DNA from: Anadara kagoshimensis
Lineage: Eukaryota > Mollusca > Bivalvia > Arcoida > Arcidae
DNA: 64,000 nucleotides
Assembly: GCA_021292105.1 (NCBI GenBank)
Contig: JACFYK010000036.1
Location: forward strand, 124,001-188,000
Direction: 5' to 3'
Below the pieces are notes generated by a model that saw nothing but the letters and a program-made list of their open reading frames with translations, was not told the DNA's origin and did no database searches. Positions 32,960-45,661 of this stretch are shown piece by piece. Positions within the stretch are counted from its first letter, which is position 1; every line of letters begins with the position of its first letter. The position numbers were made by a program, and so were the translations under genes.

Positions 32960-33450
32960 AATTAAATACTGTCAACATAAAAAATTTCCTCTAATAAAAA
33001 CAGACTCTTTGCAATATAATTACAAAATTGAAAAAAGACAGAAAACAGAAAACTCGCCACAACAGAACAAGCACAACTAAACCAAAACAAAAACCACCAC
33101 AGCAATGCTTCATAATAAACAAAAACAGACCACACAACAAAGCGGAAACAGGTCATGTCAAACACAATCTGTGAAAAATCACTGTGCACACAAAACAGAA
33201 AACAGAACTTGCCACAAACAGAACTAAAGCAAAAACAACAAAACAAAAGCGGGGTTTGCTACAACAAAACGAAAACAGAACATAACAAATCACAACAAAA
33301 CGCCAATAGAACTTATCAAATCAAAACGAAAAAATCGTCAAGTTAAACAGAACAACAAAATAAAAACTCGACATACTAAAAGGGAAACAGAAACCGAAAA
33401 AATAACACACTGCAGTACACTTAAACAGAAACAGAAAACAAAATATGCCC
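32960..33450 (+). repeat. Low-complexity AAAAC-rich region
   Basis: About 490 bp dominated by AACAGAAAAC, AACAAAAC and ACCACAAC words on the plus strand. Open frames here have skewed composition and are not called. Confidence 0.7.
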
Positions 33451-33994
33451 CGGGAATCTATAATAGACACACATATTAGGTTACAGTTCTTAATAAATTA
33501 CCTCGTGTATAAATTCTGTTAGATCTCTTAAAAGTGTTATAGATTAGATATAGTGGTTGTAAGCAACTTCTTCTACTTTTAAAAAATACCTTTATTCGAT
33601 CAATAAATGGTTGCATGGAAGCATTAATATAATTTTAATTTAATTAGTAAAAATCAATTTATTTATTTATCAGTTTATTTTTTTAATCGCATGTTCATCA
33701 CATCTTTTAATAAAGTATATAGTATTTGTTTTAATAGAGATCAGTCGTTTTCTCCTCTGATGTACTCCGGTATCGAGTCTTTTTTACATTTTTCTTATAT
33801 TGCTTACACATCGTTGGAGGTTTTGAAACTCTTTGGCAAAGGAAGAAAATTTAAATGTACAGCGCCGGGTAATGTGGTTTATAACACAATCCATGACTGA
33901 TCGCATTAGAATCTAGACTTGTGTCAATCACTAACTAGCAACATTGAGTCATTACCTGTATGGAGAGCAACAGACTTATTAATTACACAGGAAA

Positions 33995-34064
33995 ATGATT
34001 TTATCGGTGATATTGAAGTATATTTTCTCTTTGGTTATATTTGCAAAGTCTACAATTTATGCTG
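33995..34064 (+). CDS. Gene 2 exon 1: signal peptide
   Basis: ATG in GAAAATGA context; MILSVILKYIFSLVIFAKS then TIYA, donor GCTG|GTAAGT, phase 1. Hydrophobic core with a probable cleavage after Ala. An upstream in-frame start is not required. No clear TATA box can be assigned. Confidence 0.8.
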
Positions 34065-37000
34065 GTAAGTTCAATTTTATATAATTTTAAGTTTTACAAT
34101 GATTTCGGTTTAAGAGTCAGTCGAAAACGCTAAATTGCACAGTAGTAGTATATTCATTAAAATAGATTTATTCATACCGTACATGTCTTTCATGAGCTAG
34201 TATTTGATCAAATTGGAAAAGGGGTAGTAATCTTCTTAAATGTAAATTTGCTAATATAAGTTTTGTAAAAGTTTGCTCAACGAAACATATTAAAAAGCCA
34301 ACGAACGACTCCGTTTAAAGCTGAATGACAATTTTATTCTATTGTCAAATTTTCTTTTCTATGCAGAAATATACGTGACTCACCTTTTTTGTTGTATTTG
34401 TTTCACAATTTATGTGGTAATGCTAAGGAGAGCTTGTAACCACTACCAGAACTTTATAAAACAAATCAAACTTGTTACAAATAAATCATTGACGCAAGCA
34501 CATTGCAGACCTAGGCTTATCAAGGTCCTCCAAAAGGTTTATGGCCGTCATCACAATATTGTTGATGGGTATGATGTCTCTGTATCCAAAATTTTCCTGG
34601 TTATATTTGAAGTCCCAAAGTTCATGTTCTTTTCATTCTAAAGTTTGATTGCGCACGTAGCGGGGGTAGGTAGCTAAATGGGCGGTGCTTACCCTTCCGG
34701 AGCACTTGGTCTCACTCTCTTGGTGGAAGTTCACCTTTTTAACCTAATTTGCCAGCTTGAAAGTTTTTACTTTGGAATTTTGGTATGGACAGGGATTGGT
34801 TTGTTTGTTTTTGATTGATGTACTGTACATTTCCGCAAAGTAAAGGTTTCATAAAGACCTATTAGTTTGATGAAAAGGTCTCTAAAATCAGAAATATACT
34901 TTTGAGTGTACTTAATCAACGAGACACATAGTCCGACTAATCAGACCACTAAACCCCCATTTTAATTTTTGACTTGTTGGAGGTTTGTGGTCTGACAGCT
35001 TCCATTATTGAATTCTTGAAATTTTTGGCGAAAACGGCAAAAACGAAAACACGCGTCGATAACTTTCAGTATTTCCTTACCTCGCTCTTGCTGACAACAT
35101 GGAACACTTCCTAAAACATTATTCTACCGATCCATGCTTAACTTTTAATTAAAATCCATCGATATCGGTAGAAATACAAGGTTTTGTGATGTCTCTTCAG
35201 CTCTCTGTCACTTTCGCATCGTGAAGACATTACTAATCTGCATTGACCAATCAGATCGCGTGTTGCATTTGGATGGTGAAACTCGCAGTTCTATCTTTAG
35301 AAAGCACACGGCGATGTTTATTTACATGAGTAATTCACGTTATCAATGGTATTGGTCAATGCAGATTAGTAATATCTTCACGATGCGAAAGTGACAGAGA
35401 GCTGAAGAGACATCAGAAAACCTTGTATTTCTACCGATATCGATGGATTTTAATTAAAAGTTACGCATGGATCGGTAGAATAATGTTTTAGAAAGTGTTC
35501 CATGTTGTCAGCAAGAGCGAGGTAAGGAAATACTGAAAGTTATCGACGCGTGTTTTCGTTTCTGCCGTTTTCGCCAGAAATTTCAAGAATTCAATAATGG
35601 AAGCTGTCAGACCACAAACCTCCAACAAGTCAAAATTAAAATGGGGGTTTAGTGGTCTGATTAGTCGGACTACGGGACACATACCGATTCAGAATCGAAT
35701 CATAATCCAAAAAGCAAGGTATTTTCTATGAAAACTGAAAAATTAAGTAAAATACAGGAAATGAGACCTGGTGATCCGGAGGGGTAAGTACTTACACCGC
35801 AACGCATGGCATTAAAATTAAAAAAGAAGGAACGTAAAACTTGAGGACGTCAAATATATCAAAGAACATTTTGGATACAGAAAAGCTATACGTGTGAACA
35901 AAATTGTGATGTCGGCCATATAACTTTTAAAACTTATTTTATATGCACTTTTGAAATATGTCATGTTACGACGCTGTCCTCCGTCGGACAATATGTACAG
36001 ACTGATCTGATATAATTTCTTCCTAAAAAAAAAAAGTTAATGAGGAAAAAGTTAGTGTTTATAATAGGGGTTCTTTTTGAAACATGTCTATATTCCGTCT
36101 GGTATCTTAAAAAAGTATTTTACCGTTTCGTATTCTTATAATCAAAAACATACTAATCAATGTCCGAATCACAATTCAGAAGCAAAGTAAAAACTTCGGA
36201 ACTAACGAGTCAGATTAGACACGTGAACTTCCACCAGTGAAGTGAGGCCGGATGCTCCGAAAGCGTAAGCACCTCCTGTTCACCTAGCTACACCCACCAC
36301 GTGTTTAATCAAAACTGTGTGAAATGAACATGGAACTTTAGGACGTCAAATATATCCAGGGCAATCCTGGACACAGAGACATCAAACTTATCAACAATAC
36401 TGACGGCCATAAAACTTTTTGAGGGCCTTGATAAGCCTAGGCTTGCGACAAATATATAATATATTGATAATTACATATGATACCAGTTTCAATTTTACAA
36501 CACTAGACGGCCATTTCAGAATTCGTCATCAGCAGTAATTGGACCAAAATTGTGAAACCAATTTTTTAAAGACCTTGAAAAGACATCCAAAGGACCAAAA
36601 CATATTTTACCAAATCTAGCTAGGGAACTACTTAAATACTTTGCATCAGGAAGTTTCAGATTTAAACTAGCAACAAATTTAGACAATACATGTATAATTA
36701 TATTTCTGATAATACAGAATTATTGCCTACTGAGTTGGTGATATCCTAAAGGCCACATCCAACAGCAGAGATGCGGCCTCAGTGGTTAAAATTACATATT
36801 TTACCAGTTTTAATTTTACAGCACTAGACGCTAATCAGCTGCACACATATTTTTCTTTTCGAATATTACTTTGGGGTATCCTAGGGGGAACACCCAACAA
36901 GAGGGGTTTAAATTACATATTATAGCAGTTTTAATTTTACAGCACTAGACGTTATTCAGCTGCAAACACATTTTTCTTTTTGATAATTACTTTGGGGTAT

Positions 37001-38689
37001 CCTAGGGGGATAGGTAATACGTAATTTGTCTGATAGACATATATTCCCTGGGTAGCAGGTTGTATCTATTTATCAGTAATTTCCCCCAGGGGTAAGTATG
37101 AAATAAAATTGGTTAATTTAGATAATAATGCTGTCCTTCAAAACAACATATCCACTTATCCTGATTTCATCTGATTGTTGTAGGCCACGCACGCATATTT
37201 ATGCATACCTGTATCTCTAATGAAAAAAACAAAAAACAATCAAACCAAAAACACATCCCTCAGACGAAAAATTAAAAAGTTTACTTTCAATAAACAACTG
37301 TCATGAAACGCGAGCGTTTTACAATGAAATAAATTGCATGCAATCATACATCATGCATAAATATTCCTAATTAAATTAGAATGAGAATGGACTAATTTTG
37401 GAGAAAGATAATGTATTCTCTTTTGATCTTGACATGTTTTTTGAAAAACGTACATAGAATATCACTTACTTAGACCATGCCTAATTAATTTGTAGTTCGT
37501 CTAACTCGCCCGACTGTAAAAATTCGAATGAAGAAAAAAATCAAATTAAGTTTCAAATGTTTTTTTCTGCCTGCCACCCCCCCCCCCAAAGACAAAACAC
37601 ACACCCGCATTGCAAGTAAGTCCATTGTTGTATTATAGATTTTTAATCCCTCGCTCGCCTCTATTTTTTTTTTTGAAAAATATATAAATATAAATAATAA
37701 TAAAAATACGAACTAAAAATTAATTTTGTAGGGCCCTATATTTTTTGTGAGGTGTATTATACTTTTTTGAAATTATAAAGATTCAGTAGATATCTTGGCT
37801 ACAATATTCTAAATGAAATATATCATACAAAGGATTACAAAAAAAAATACAAATAAAATAATAAATTAAAGAGAATACCCTGTGGAATTAAGAATTGTTT
37901 TTTCGTTTCATTTATATATTCATATATATGAATATTCCTGTTTGAATTACAATTAAAATGGTTTTCTCTTAGAGATAAATAATAAAATAATGTATTCTCC
38001 CTTTGAATTGTGTCAGTGACTTAGGCCATGCAAAATTAATTTGTAGTTCGTCGGACTCGCCCGCCTATAAATGTAGAATTAAGTAAAAACATGTCCCAAA
38101 ACAACTACCGCACATGGCGAGTTTGGTCCATTTTTCGGAGCTGTCATACTGCGATATAGAATTTTTAATCGCTCGCTCGCTTTTATTTTTTCAAGAATAA
38201 ATAAATAAATAAATAAATAAATAAATGAAATACGACGAAATAAAAATTAATTTGGCTGGGCCTTATATTTTTGTGAGGTGTATATTCTTTGTTGAAATTA
38301 TAAAGATTCAGTAGATATCTTGGTTACAATATTGTAAATGAAATATATCATACAATTTATTACAAAATCAAAAAATACAAATAAAATAATAAAAGAAAGA
38401 AAATACCCTGCGGAATTAAGAATTGTTTTTCTTTGATGAGAAATATTGTATAAAGCTATCCGAGTCGGCATAATTAAAATTTTAAAGTTTATCACAAATC
38501 AATATTTTATATGGAAATGATTGACAATGGAATAAAACCAGTATCAAGGAGAGTATATGAAGTTTCATTTTTTTCAAAGAATTCATAATCACCTCAAGTT
38601 GAATTGGCATTTTACTGTATACGTAAATTTGAAAAATGCATTAGGAAATATTATTTCTTACATTAAACATCACACACACACACACACAT

Positions 38690-38730
<41 letters not shown>

Positions 38731-38738
38731 ATATATAT

Positions 38739-38784
<46 letters not shown>

Positions 38785-41700
38785 TGGCAAACAATATTGA
38801 ACTGCCTTTTTGACCTTTTATTAGGAAAATTGAAACAGAAGGGTTCATCAAATAAATGGGTAGTGTCATAATTGGTAGTTAATACATAAACAATGCATTA
38901 TTTCAATAATGAAGACGAAATTAACATCTGTGTTTCATATACAATTCAATTTTCGTTTGTTTCAAGCATTTTGATTGTTCAGATCTTTTGTGTTATTTTT
39001 CCATGACAGAATTGGCTCCTCTCCAACTTTCATTGCCGGAACTACTTTTCTGACCGACATCCCAATGTTTACATTGTTGACACATTACACATAAGTTGTA
39101 AAAGTATCACATACACTTATTTGTTGTTTTTTTAAATTATAAATCGAATTATAAGAAAAAAGTTAAATTTTCTTTTTATTATGGAAGAATGAAAGAATTG
39201 GACATTGCACGCGTAACATAATTCGCTACGCGAATTATTCAGTGTGCAAAATGTCCAATTCTTTCATACTTCCATAACAAAAAGAAAATTTAACTTCATT
39301 TCTATAATATTATAAATTATACATGGTTGTGGCAGGTTACACGGCCCCATGTACACTGTCAAAGATTTATGCGGCTCAGGGTTCTGCCAAACCCTGTATA
39401 ACGTTTTTGTCACCTCTAAAAGCGTTACCAGTTAGATCTTTTTAACTTCCATTTTGTATTTTGTGTGACTTGCGTACGTTGTCGCCATGTTGGTTTACTG
39501 TAACTAGACGCTCGTGATGCACGAGCTACTTCCAATTTTTCGTTAAACGTCGCGTGCGTTTATGTACCCCGGCAGATTTCCGAACATAGTTCTATGTACC
39601 CCGGCAAGTTAAACAATCGCTATGAGAAAAATTTCTTTGAAGGGTTATGAACTTTGGTCCATAGTTAATATTAAAGGTCAAACAGACAATTCAATATTGT
39701 TTGACTATATCATCGATTTACGCGTGGTTTTTTATGATATTTTCTTCAAAACCCTCTTTGTAAAACCATAAACAGGAGAAAATGCAAAACCAATCTTCAT
39801 CTTGATGGAAATATTAATTGGTAAAAAATTATAAAATGTTTATAAAGATGGAAAGTATATTCACTATGTGGAATATACAATTTAATTTATCGACCGGTTG
39901 GATGATGCAAATTTAAGTGGGGTGATGATGTTCTTTTGTTCAATATATTACGCAATCATTGACCTTTGATGAAGTAGACATAAGGATTTATTAAACCTTA
40001 AAATTATGCATGATATTCACCAAGGTAGCAGGTAGATATTATGCTTTTGATACCTATCGAATGTCAACAATTGCTTTATTTATTATGACCAATGATTTTT
40101 AATTTACAAGCATTTTTACCTACCACCGAGAAATCGGTGAGAGATAAAGAAATGTCATGTGCTCCTTTTGAATGTATTATTTCATAACCATTCAAAAGAA
40201 GCACACGACAGTTATGCATTCCGTCCGTCTTCTTCGTCCTCTTCGTGCCTGGGGCACATAAGGCCTTTACCGAGGACCTCCATCTCTGTCTGTCGGGTGC
40301 CATCTGCTGTACTATGCCTCAAGTCCATCCCTGCTCCTTCCGTCCGTGCGTTATACTTTTTGTCTGGACCCGTCCTCCAAAACTGTCCATCGTATATTAA
40401 AGGAATTAAAAAAGAAAAGATAACAGGAAGGTGTTGTTGAGCATGTCGTTTTTCTGGTTCCGGTAAAATGATTTTTCTATAAGTTATTGCCCGTTGCATG
40501 CTTTCAGTGATTACTCTTGTTCGCTCCAGTCCTTCTTGGTGAAATTTTACAGGAAAGATCATTTCAAAGTGTAGTTGTGCATATAGTTTCATGTTCCGGT
40601 TCAACGATTTTAGATGTTATGTCCCTTGCATATTTGCAATCGTTATTGTTTCGACCAGTATTCCTATACCATTACATCAGATATTGATCAAACGTTACAG
40701 TGATGATCAGTGGGGCGTATTTATACCCAAGGTTCAAAGATAGGGAGTATACTGGTATACGTCTGTCATTCCGTCTGCCCGAAACAAAAATTTTTGTATC
40801 AGTTTTCTCAGCAATTGACGTATCGCCGGCCACGCCCACAATGTTCCGTCAAATGGCCGGATGCTTGATTTACACGCAAAAAAGAATGAAAACTTGGCCT
40901 GAATAGCGCCGTTTAATGACGTCACTGACACTAGTACGTCATTAGTGGACGTGACGCTGCTTTGGTACCGTGATGGCGGCCAGTGTCAGAACATTGTGGG
41001 CGTGGTTGGCGTTACGTCAATTACTAAACACAAATGCTTTAAATTTTTTATGCGAGTTTAGTATGAGGTTCCATACAGCAAGTGTCGATTTCAAGTCAGC
41101 CAGACATATGCAGAACATGTACTTCCTGTTACCGACTTAGTTTATCTGTCGACATTTACGGTCAAAGGTTGAAGTTAAAAGCTAGAGTATACTAAGTGAG
41201 CAGTAGCTCACAGATTTCTTGTTTGTTCCTGTTCTGGTAAAGCGGTTATTCTAGGAGTTATGACCTTCTGATTTTGTTTCATGGAATCGTTTTGTCTGTA
41301 TTAAAACTCTGTATTTCCTGCTCAAAATTTAATGAAACTTGGCGTGAATACTCCCTCATGCAAAGTTTTTCCTTAGCTATATTTGGTAAAATATATTTTG
41401 GTCCTTCTGGTATCTTTTCAACAACTGAAAAAACATTTTGGTTTCATAATTTTGGTCCAAGCACTACTAATGAGGAATTGTATTCCGAAACGACCGTCAA
41501 GTGCTGTAAAATGAAAACTGGTATAATATGTAATTATTAACATGATGCATACCTGTATATATCTTCATGTTTACTTTATTTTTACTTTACAATGTCCATT
41601 GCAGAAGAGGTAACCAAAATACTGTTGATACTTCAAGACCAGGGTAACTTTGAGGTCCGTACATTTTGGAACAGATCAGAAAAGGTTTATGATGCCAGTG

Positions 41701-44700
41701 TAGTAGACAGCATGACTTTTAGAGAAGCACTGTTACAACACAACTATAGATCACCATATATAGACACATGGGATGTATACAGCCCATACAAGGTAGTTAT
41801 TGAATAAAACAAAATACATCATATTACAGTGCATAATCTAATATATAGTTTATGAACATTGTACGTTTACCACGCCTATTTTTTTCCTGGCTATACGTTT
41901 CGACAGCGTGTCATGGGATAACCACAACGTGTGTTTATGTCACTTATTCTAGGAATAATGCTAGTTTTATTGGATATTCATATCTTATCAGATTCCATAT
42001 CCAATGGAAGCTAAGATCCACATAAACATGAGGTATCACATGGACAAATCCGCTTTTAAATACCTATGTAAAATTATAGCTTCCTTGAGGGAATTTACCA
42101 ACGGTCTGGTCTTTATGTATTTTCCATGCACATAGAACCACTAAAATCGACCCATACCAATTACGTTATGTCGGGAAATCAGTACAAATAATAGTTCTCT
42201 TAAACATTAGATTAAACCAAATGGTACGCTTAAAACAGAACCTGCTGCGATGGCTGAATGTAAACCATATGACAAAGCATCATCATGCACCAGCGACTAA
42301 ATTACAAAGGCAGTGACGGAGCACCAACATGAACCAACGACTTACTAAAATGGACAATGTCACAACACAAGTGTGCGCCAGCGACATAACCGCAGGAATA
42401 ATGTCAGAGCACGTTTATGAACCAGTGACTTAATCACAAGGACATGCGTCTTTTATATCAAACTTGAATTTTGGAAATAAAAATGTAATTAAGGTGCTAA
42501 AGTGTTTAATAGATTTAAACAATCTAACAATTAATAACTTAATACAAAAAAGCTTACCATCTCCATTTTAATTAGGTATGTTTACTTACTCTCTGAGGAT
42601 CCAATCTTCAATGACCACACAAGTACAAGCTACAAGTCAAAATCTTCTTGAAATTTATATCAAAAAACAAACAGACAAGTCAATGTCAAAACAACAAATA
42701 TATTATTTTTTACAGATAGTGATGGGGGCATATAACCTATTTGGGGATGTTTTATGGCAGTTTAGTTTTGACACAGTTGGATCTACGTCACAGCTGTCAA
42801 GCTGGCTTACCAACGCTAGATATTTACACAGTTACCCGGATGAAATTACTCAATCAACCATTAGCTTTAGTATGTAAGTCATTGATACAATCATCCGCTA
42901 GGAACAATTGTCTCCCCTTGGCCGATTTGTTACATTCACCCCACCTGTATTAACTAGGTTAACAGTTCTAGTTCTCAATCTGTAAAATAATACATAATGA
43001 CAAAATAATAATAAGTGTAAAAAGGCAGTGGCAACAGTGACATGAACTAACCGGCTATAGGGTTTAGTTTTTCTAAAAAAAAAAGAAGAAAAAAACACTT
43101 TTTTATAAAATATAATTTTATAACTGAATTTACATTTACAAACTAGTTGTATATACCGTAGCTAGTTGAGTGAGAATTGTAAACATTGTTTAAACGGTTT
43201 ACATATTAAAAATGCCAACATATGTCAACATAAGTATTTATAAAAACACCGACTAAAATACAAGGTACAAATTTTAACAGTTTAGCTGTCAGAGCTTTAA
43301 ACAACCAGGCTTAGGTAATTTTTAATATTTCTGATATGAAGGTGTATGAAATGTGACATGGGCTAGGATGTTTATAAGGTCAAGTGTACCAAAACACGGG
43401 GTTCCGTTATAAACAGTATATTTTTGCAAAAAAGCTGATAGGATACTTAGAAAAATATATATTACTTGTCTATAATTTGGTTTTCACTGTAGTAGCTGAG
43501 TGCGATTAGTTCTCACTCGCTTGGTAAGTGGGAGGTCAGAGCTCGATACCCTGCAGGACCAGATCTGAGACTTAACATGAACAGTAAATACTCTTTTGTC
43601 AATCGAATTTCAACAAAGAAATCACGGGTTCCGTCGGCTGACACCATAACGACTCATTTGTCATGGCATGAAAAAGGACCTTAATTTTGCAAATTTCTTC
43701 AATATCACACATAGCTGGCGACGTCTAAAAATTAATGAAATAATATAACCAAACACACCTACTGTATTTATTTCCAGAAATTATGGAATCAGTGTCATCG
43801 CCGGCAGCTCTGATCAGCTTACAACGCTACTGAATGTTTCCATGGCAACTGGTCAATCGTCTATCGTCATTTTTACTGATGAGGTACCGGGTAAGTGAAT
43901 TCATTTTGAGTCAGTGTATATTCTATTGATACATTCTTTTTTCATTTTATTGAGTGTCTGTCCGAAGTAGGGATTGGTAAAGTGAACTATATCTCTGAAG
44001 TAGCTATATATCGATCGACAGCTTTTTCGGCCACAAGGTGACCATGGTTCCATCACTCGGAAGTAGCTATATATCGATCGACAGCTTTTTCGGCCACAAG
44101 GTGACCATGGTTCCATCACTCGGTAGCAGCTTTATATCGATCGACAGCTTTTTCGGCCACAAGGTGACCATGGTTCCACCACTCGGTAGCAGCTTTATAT
44201 CGATCGACAGCTTTTTCGGCCACAAGGTGACCATGGTTCCACCACTCGGAAGTAGCTATATATCGATCGACAGCTTTTTTCGGCCACAAGGTGACCATGA
44301 TTCCATCACTCGGTAACAGTTATATATCGATCGACAGCTTTTTCGGCCACAAGGTGACCATGATTCCATCACTCGTTGACAGCTATATATCGATCGACAG
44401 CTTTTTTCGGCCACTAGGTGACCATGGTTCCACCACTCGGTAGCAGTTATATATCGATCGACAGCTTTTTCGGCCACAAGGTGACCATGGTTCCACCACT
44501 CGGTAGCAGCTTTATATCGATCGACAGCTTTTTCGGCCACAAGGTGACCATGGTTCCACCACTCGGAAGTAGCTATATATCGATCGACAGCTTTTTTCGG
44601 CCACAAGGTGACCATGATTCCATCACTCGGTAACAGTTATATATCGATCGACAGCTTTTTCGGCCACAAGGTGACCATGATTCCATCACTCGTTGACAGC

Positions 44701-45628
44701 TATATATCGATCGACAGCTTTTTTCGGCCACTAGGTGACCATGGTTCCACCACTCGGTAGCAGTTATATATCGATCGACAGCTTTTACGGCCACAAGGTG
44801 ACCATGGTTCCACCACTCGGTAGCAGCTATACTAGTATATCGATCGACAGCTTTTTTTGGCCACTAGGTGACCATGGTTCCACCACTCGGAAGTAGCTAT
44901 ATATCGATCGACAGCTTTTTTCGGCCACAAGGTGACCATGGTTCCACCACTCGGAAGTAGCTATATATCGATCGACAGCTTTTTCGGCCACAAGGTGACC
45001 ATGGTTCCACCACTGGGTAGCAGTTATATATCGATCGACAGCTTTTTCGGCCACAAGGTGACCATGGTTCCACCACTCGGTAACAGCTATATATCGATCG
45101 ACAGCTTTTTCGGCCACTAGGTGACCATGGTTCCACCACTCGGTAACAGTTATATATCGATCGACAGCTTTTTTCGGCCACAAGGTGACCATGGTTCCAC
45201 CACTCGGTAGCAGCTATATATCGATCGACAGCTTTTTCGGCCACTAGGTGACCATGGTTCCACCACTCGGTAGCAGCTATATATCGATCGACAGCTTTTT
45301 CGGCCACAAGGTGTCCATGGTTACGTTAGCTCAGTGTTAAACCTTTCACAGGTCTGCTTTATACTGCGTTTTCCTGAGAAATTTTCAATTAAAAAATCCA
45401 TGATGGCCACCGTCATCGATTTTGTTTACCTCTTTCCTTCCGTCCGAAAGAAACATTTTCGTAAGTTTTCTCAGCAACCACTTAAAGGTTATCAGTTTTG
45501 TATTTTGCATTCCTATGGGTAGAGATGTCAATATTGTTGTGTCTCATTGTTTTACCCTGTAATACACTAAAATCTTACCTGAACAAACTGCTTATACTCG
45601 GTAATTTCCGTCACCGCTCGTAATTTTC

Positions 45629-45661
<33 letters not shown>

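Noticed and set aside
32962-33346. Hydrophobic/Cys-rich minus frame and Gln/Lys-rich plus frame
   Set aside because: Composition follows the AAAAC-rich low-complexity DNA; no splice sites or start context.
35488-35682. 64-residue minus-strand frame
   Set aside because: It lies in one arm of the 744-bp palindrome and is mirrored by the other arm with stops.
38557-38871. Frames with HTHTH and YIYIY runs
   Set aside because: They cross a CA/TA microsatellite.
40212-40604. 130-residue minus-strand frame as a gene
   Set aside because: The neighbouring frame carries a recognisable LINE C-terminal remnant with a stop; the longer frame is its shadow.
44038-45307. Long open frames on both strands (up to 136 residues) with 21-residue repeats
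   Set aside because: They are generated by the 63-bp minisatellite inside a spliced-out intron; there is no start context, splice support or non-repeat sequence.
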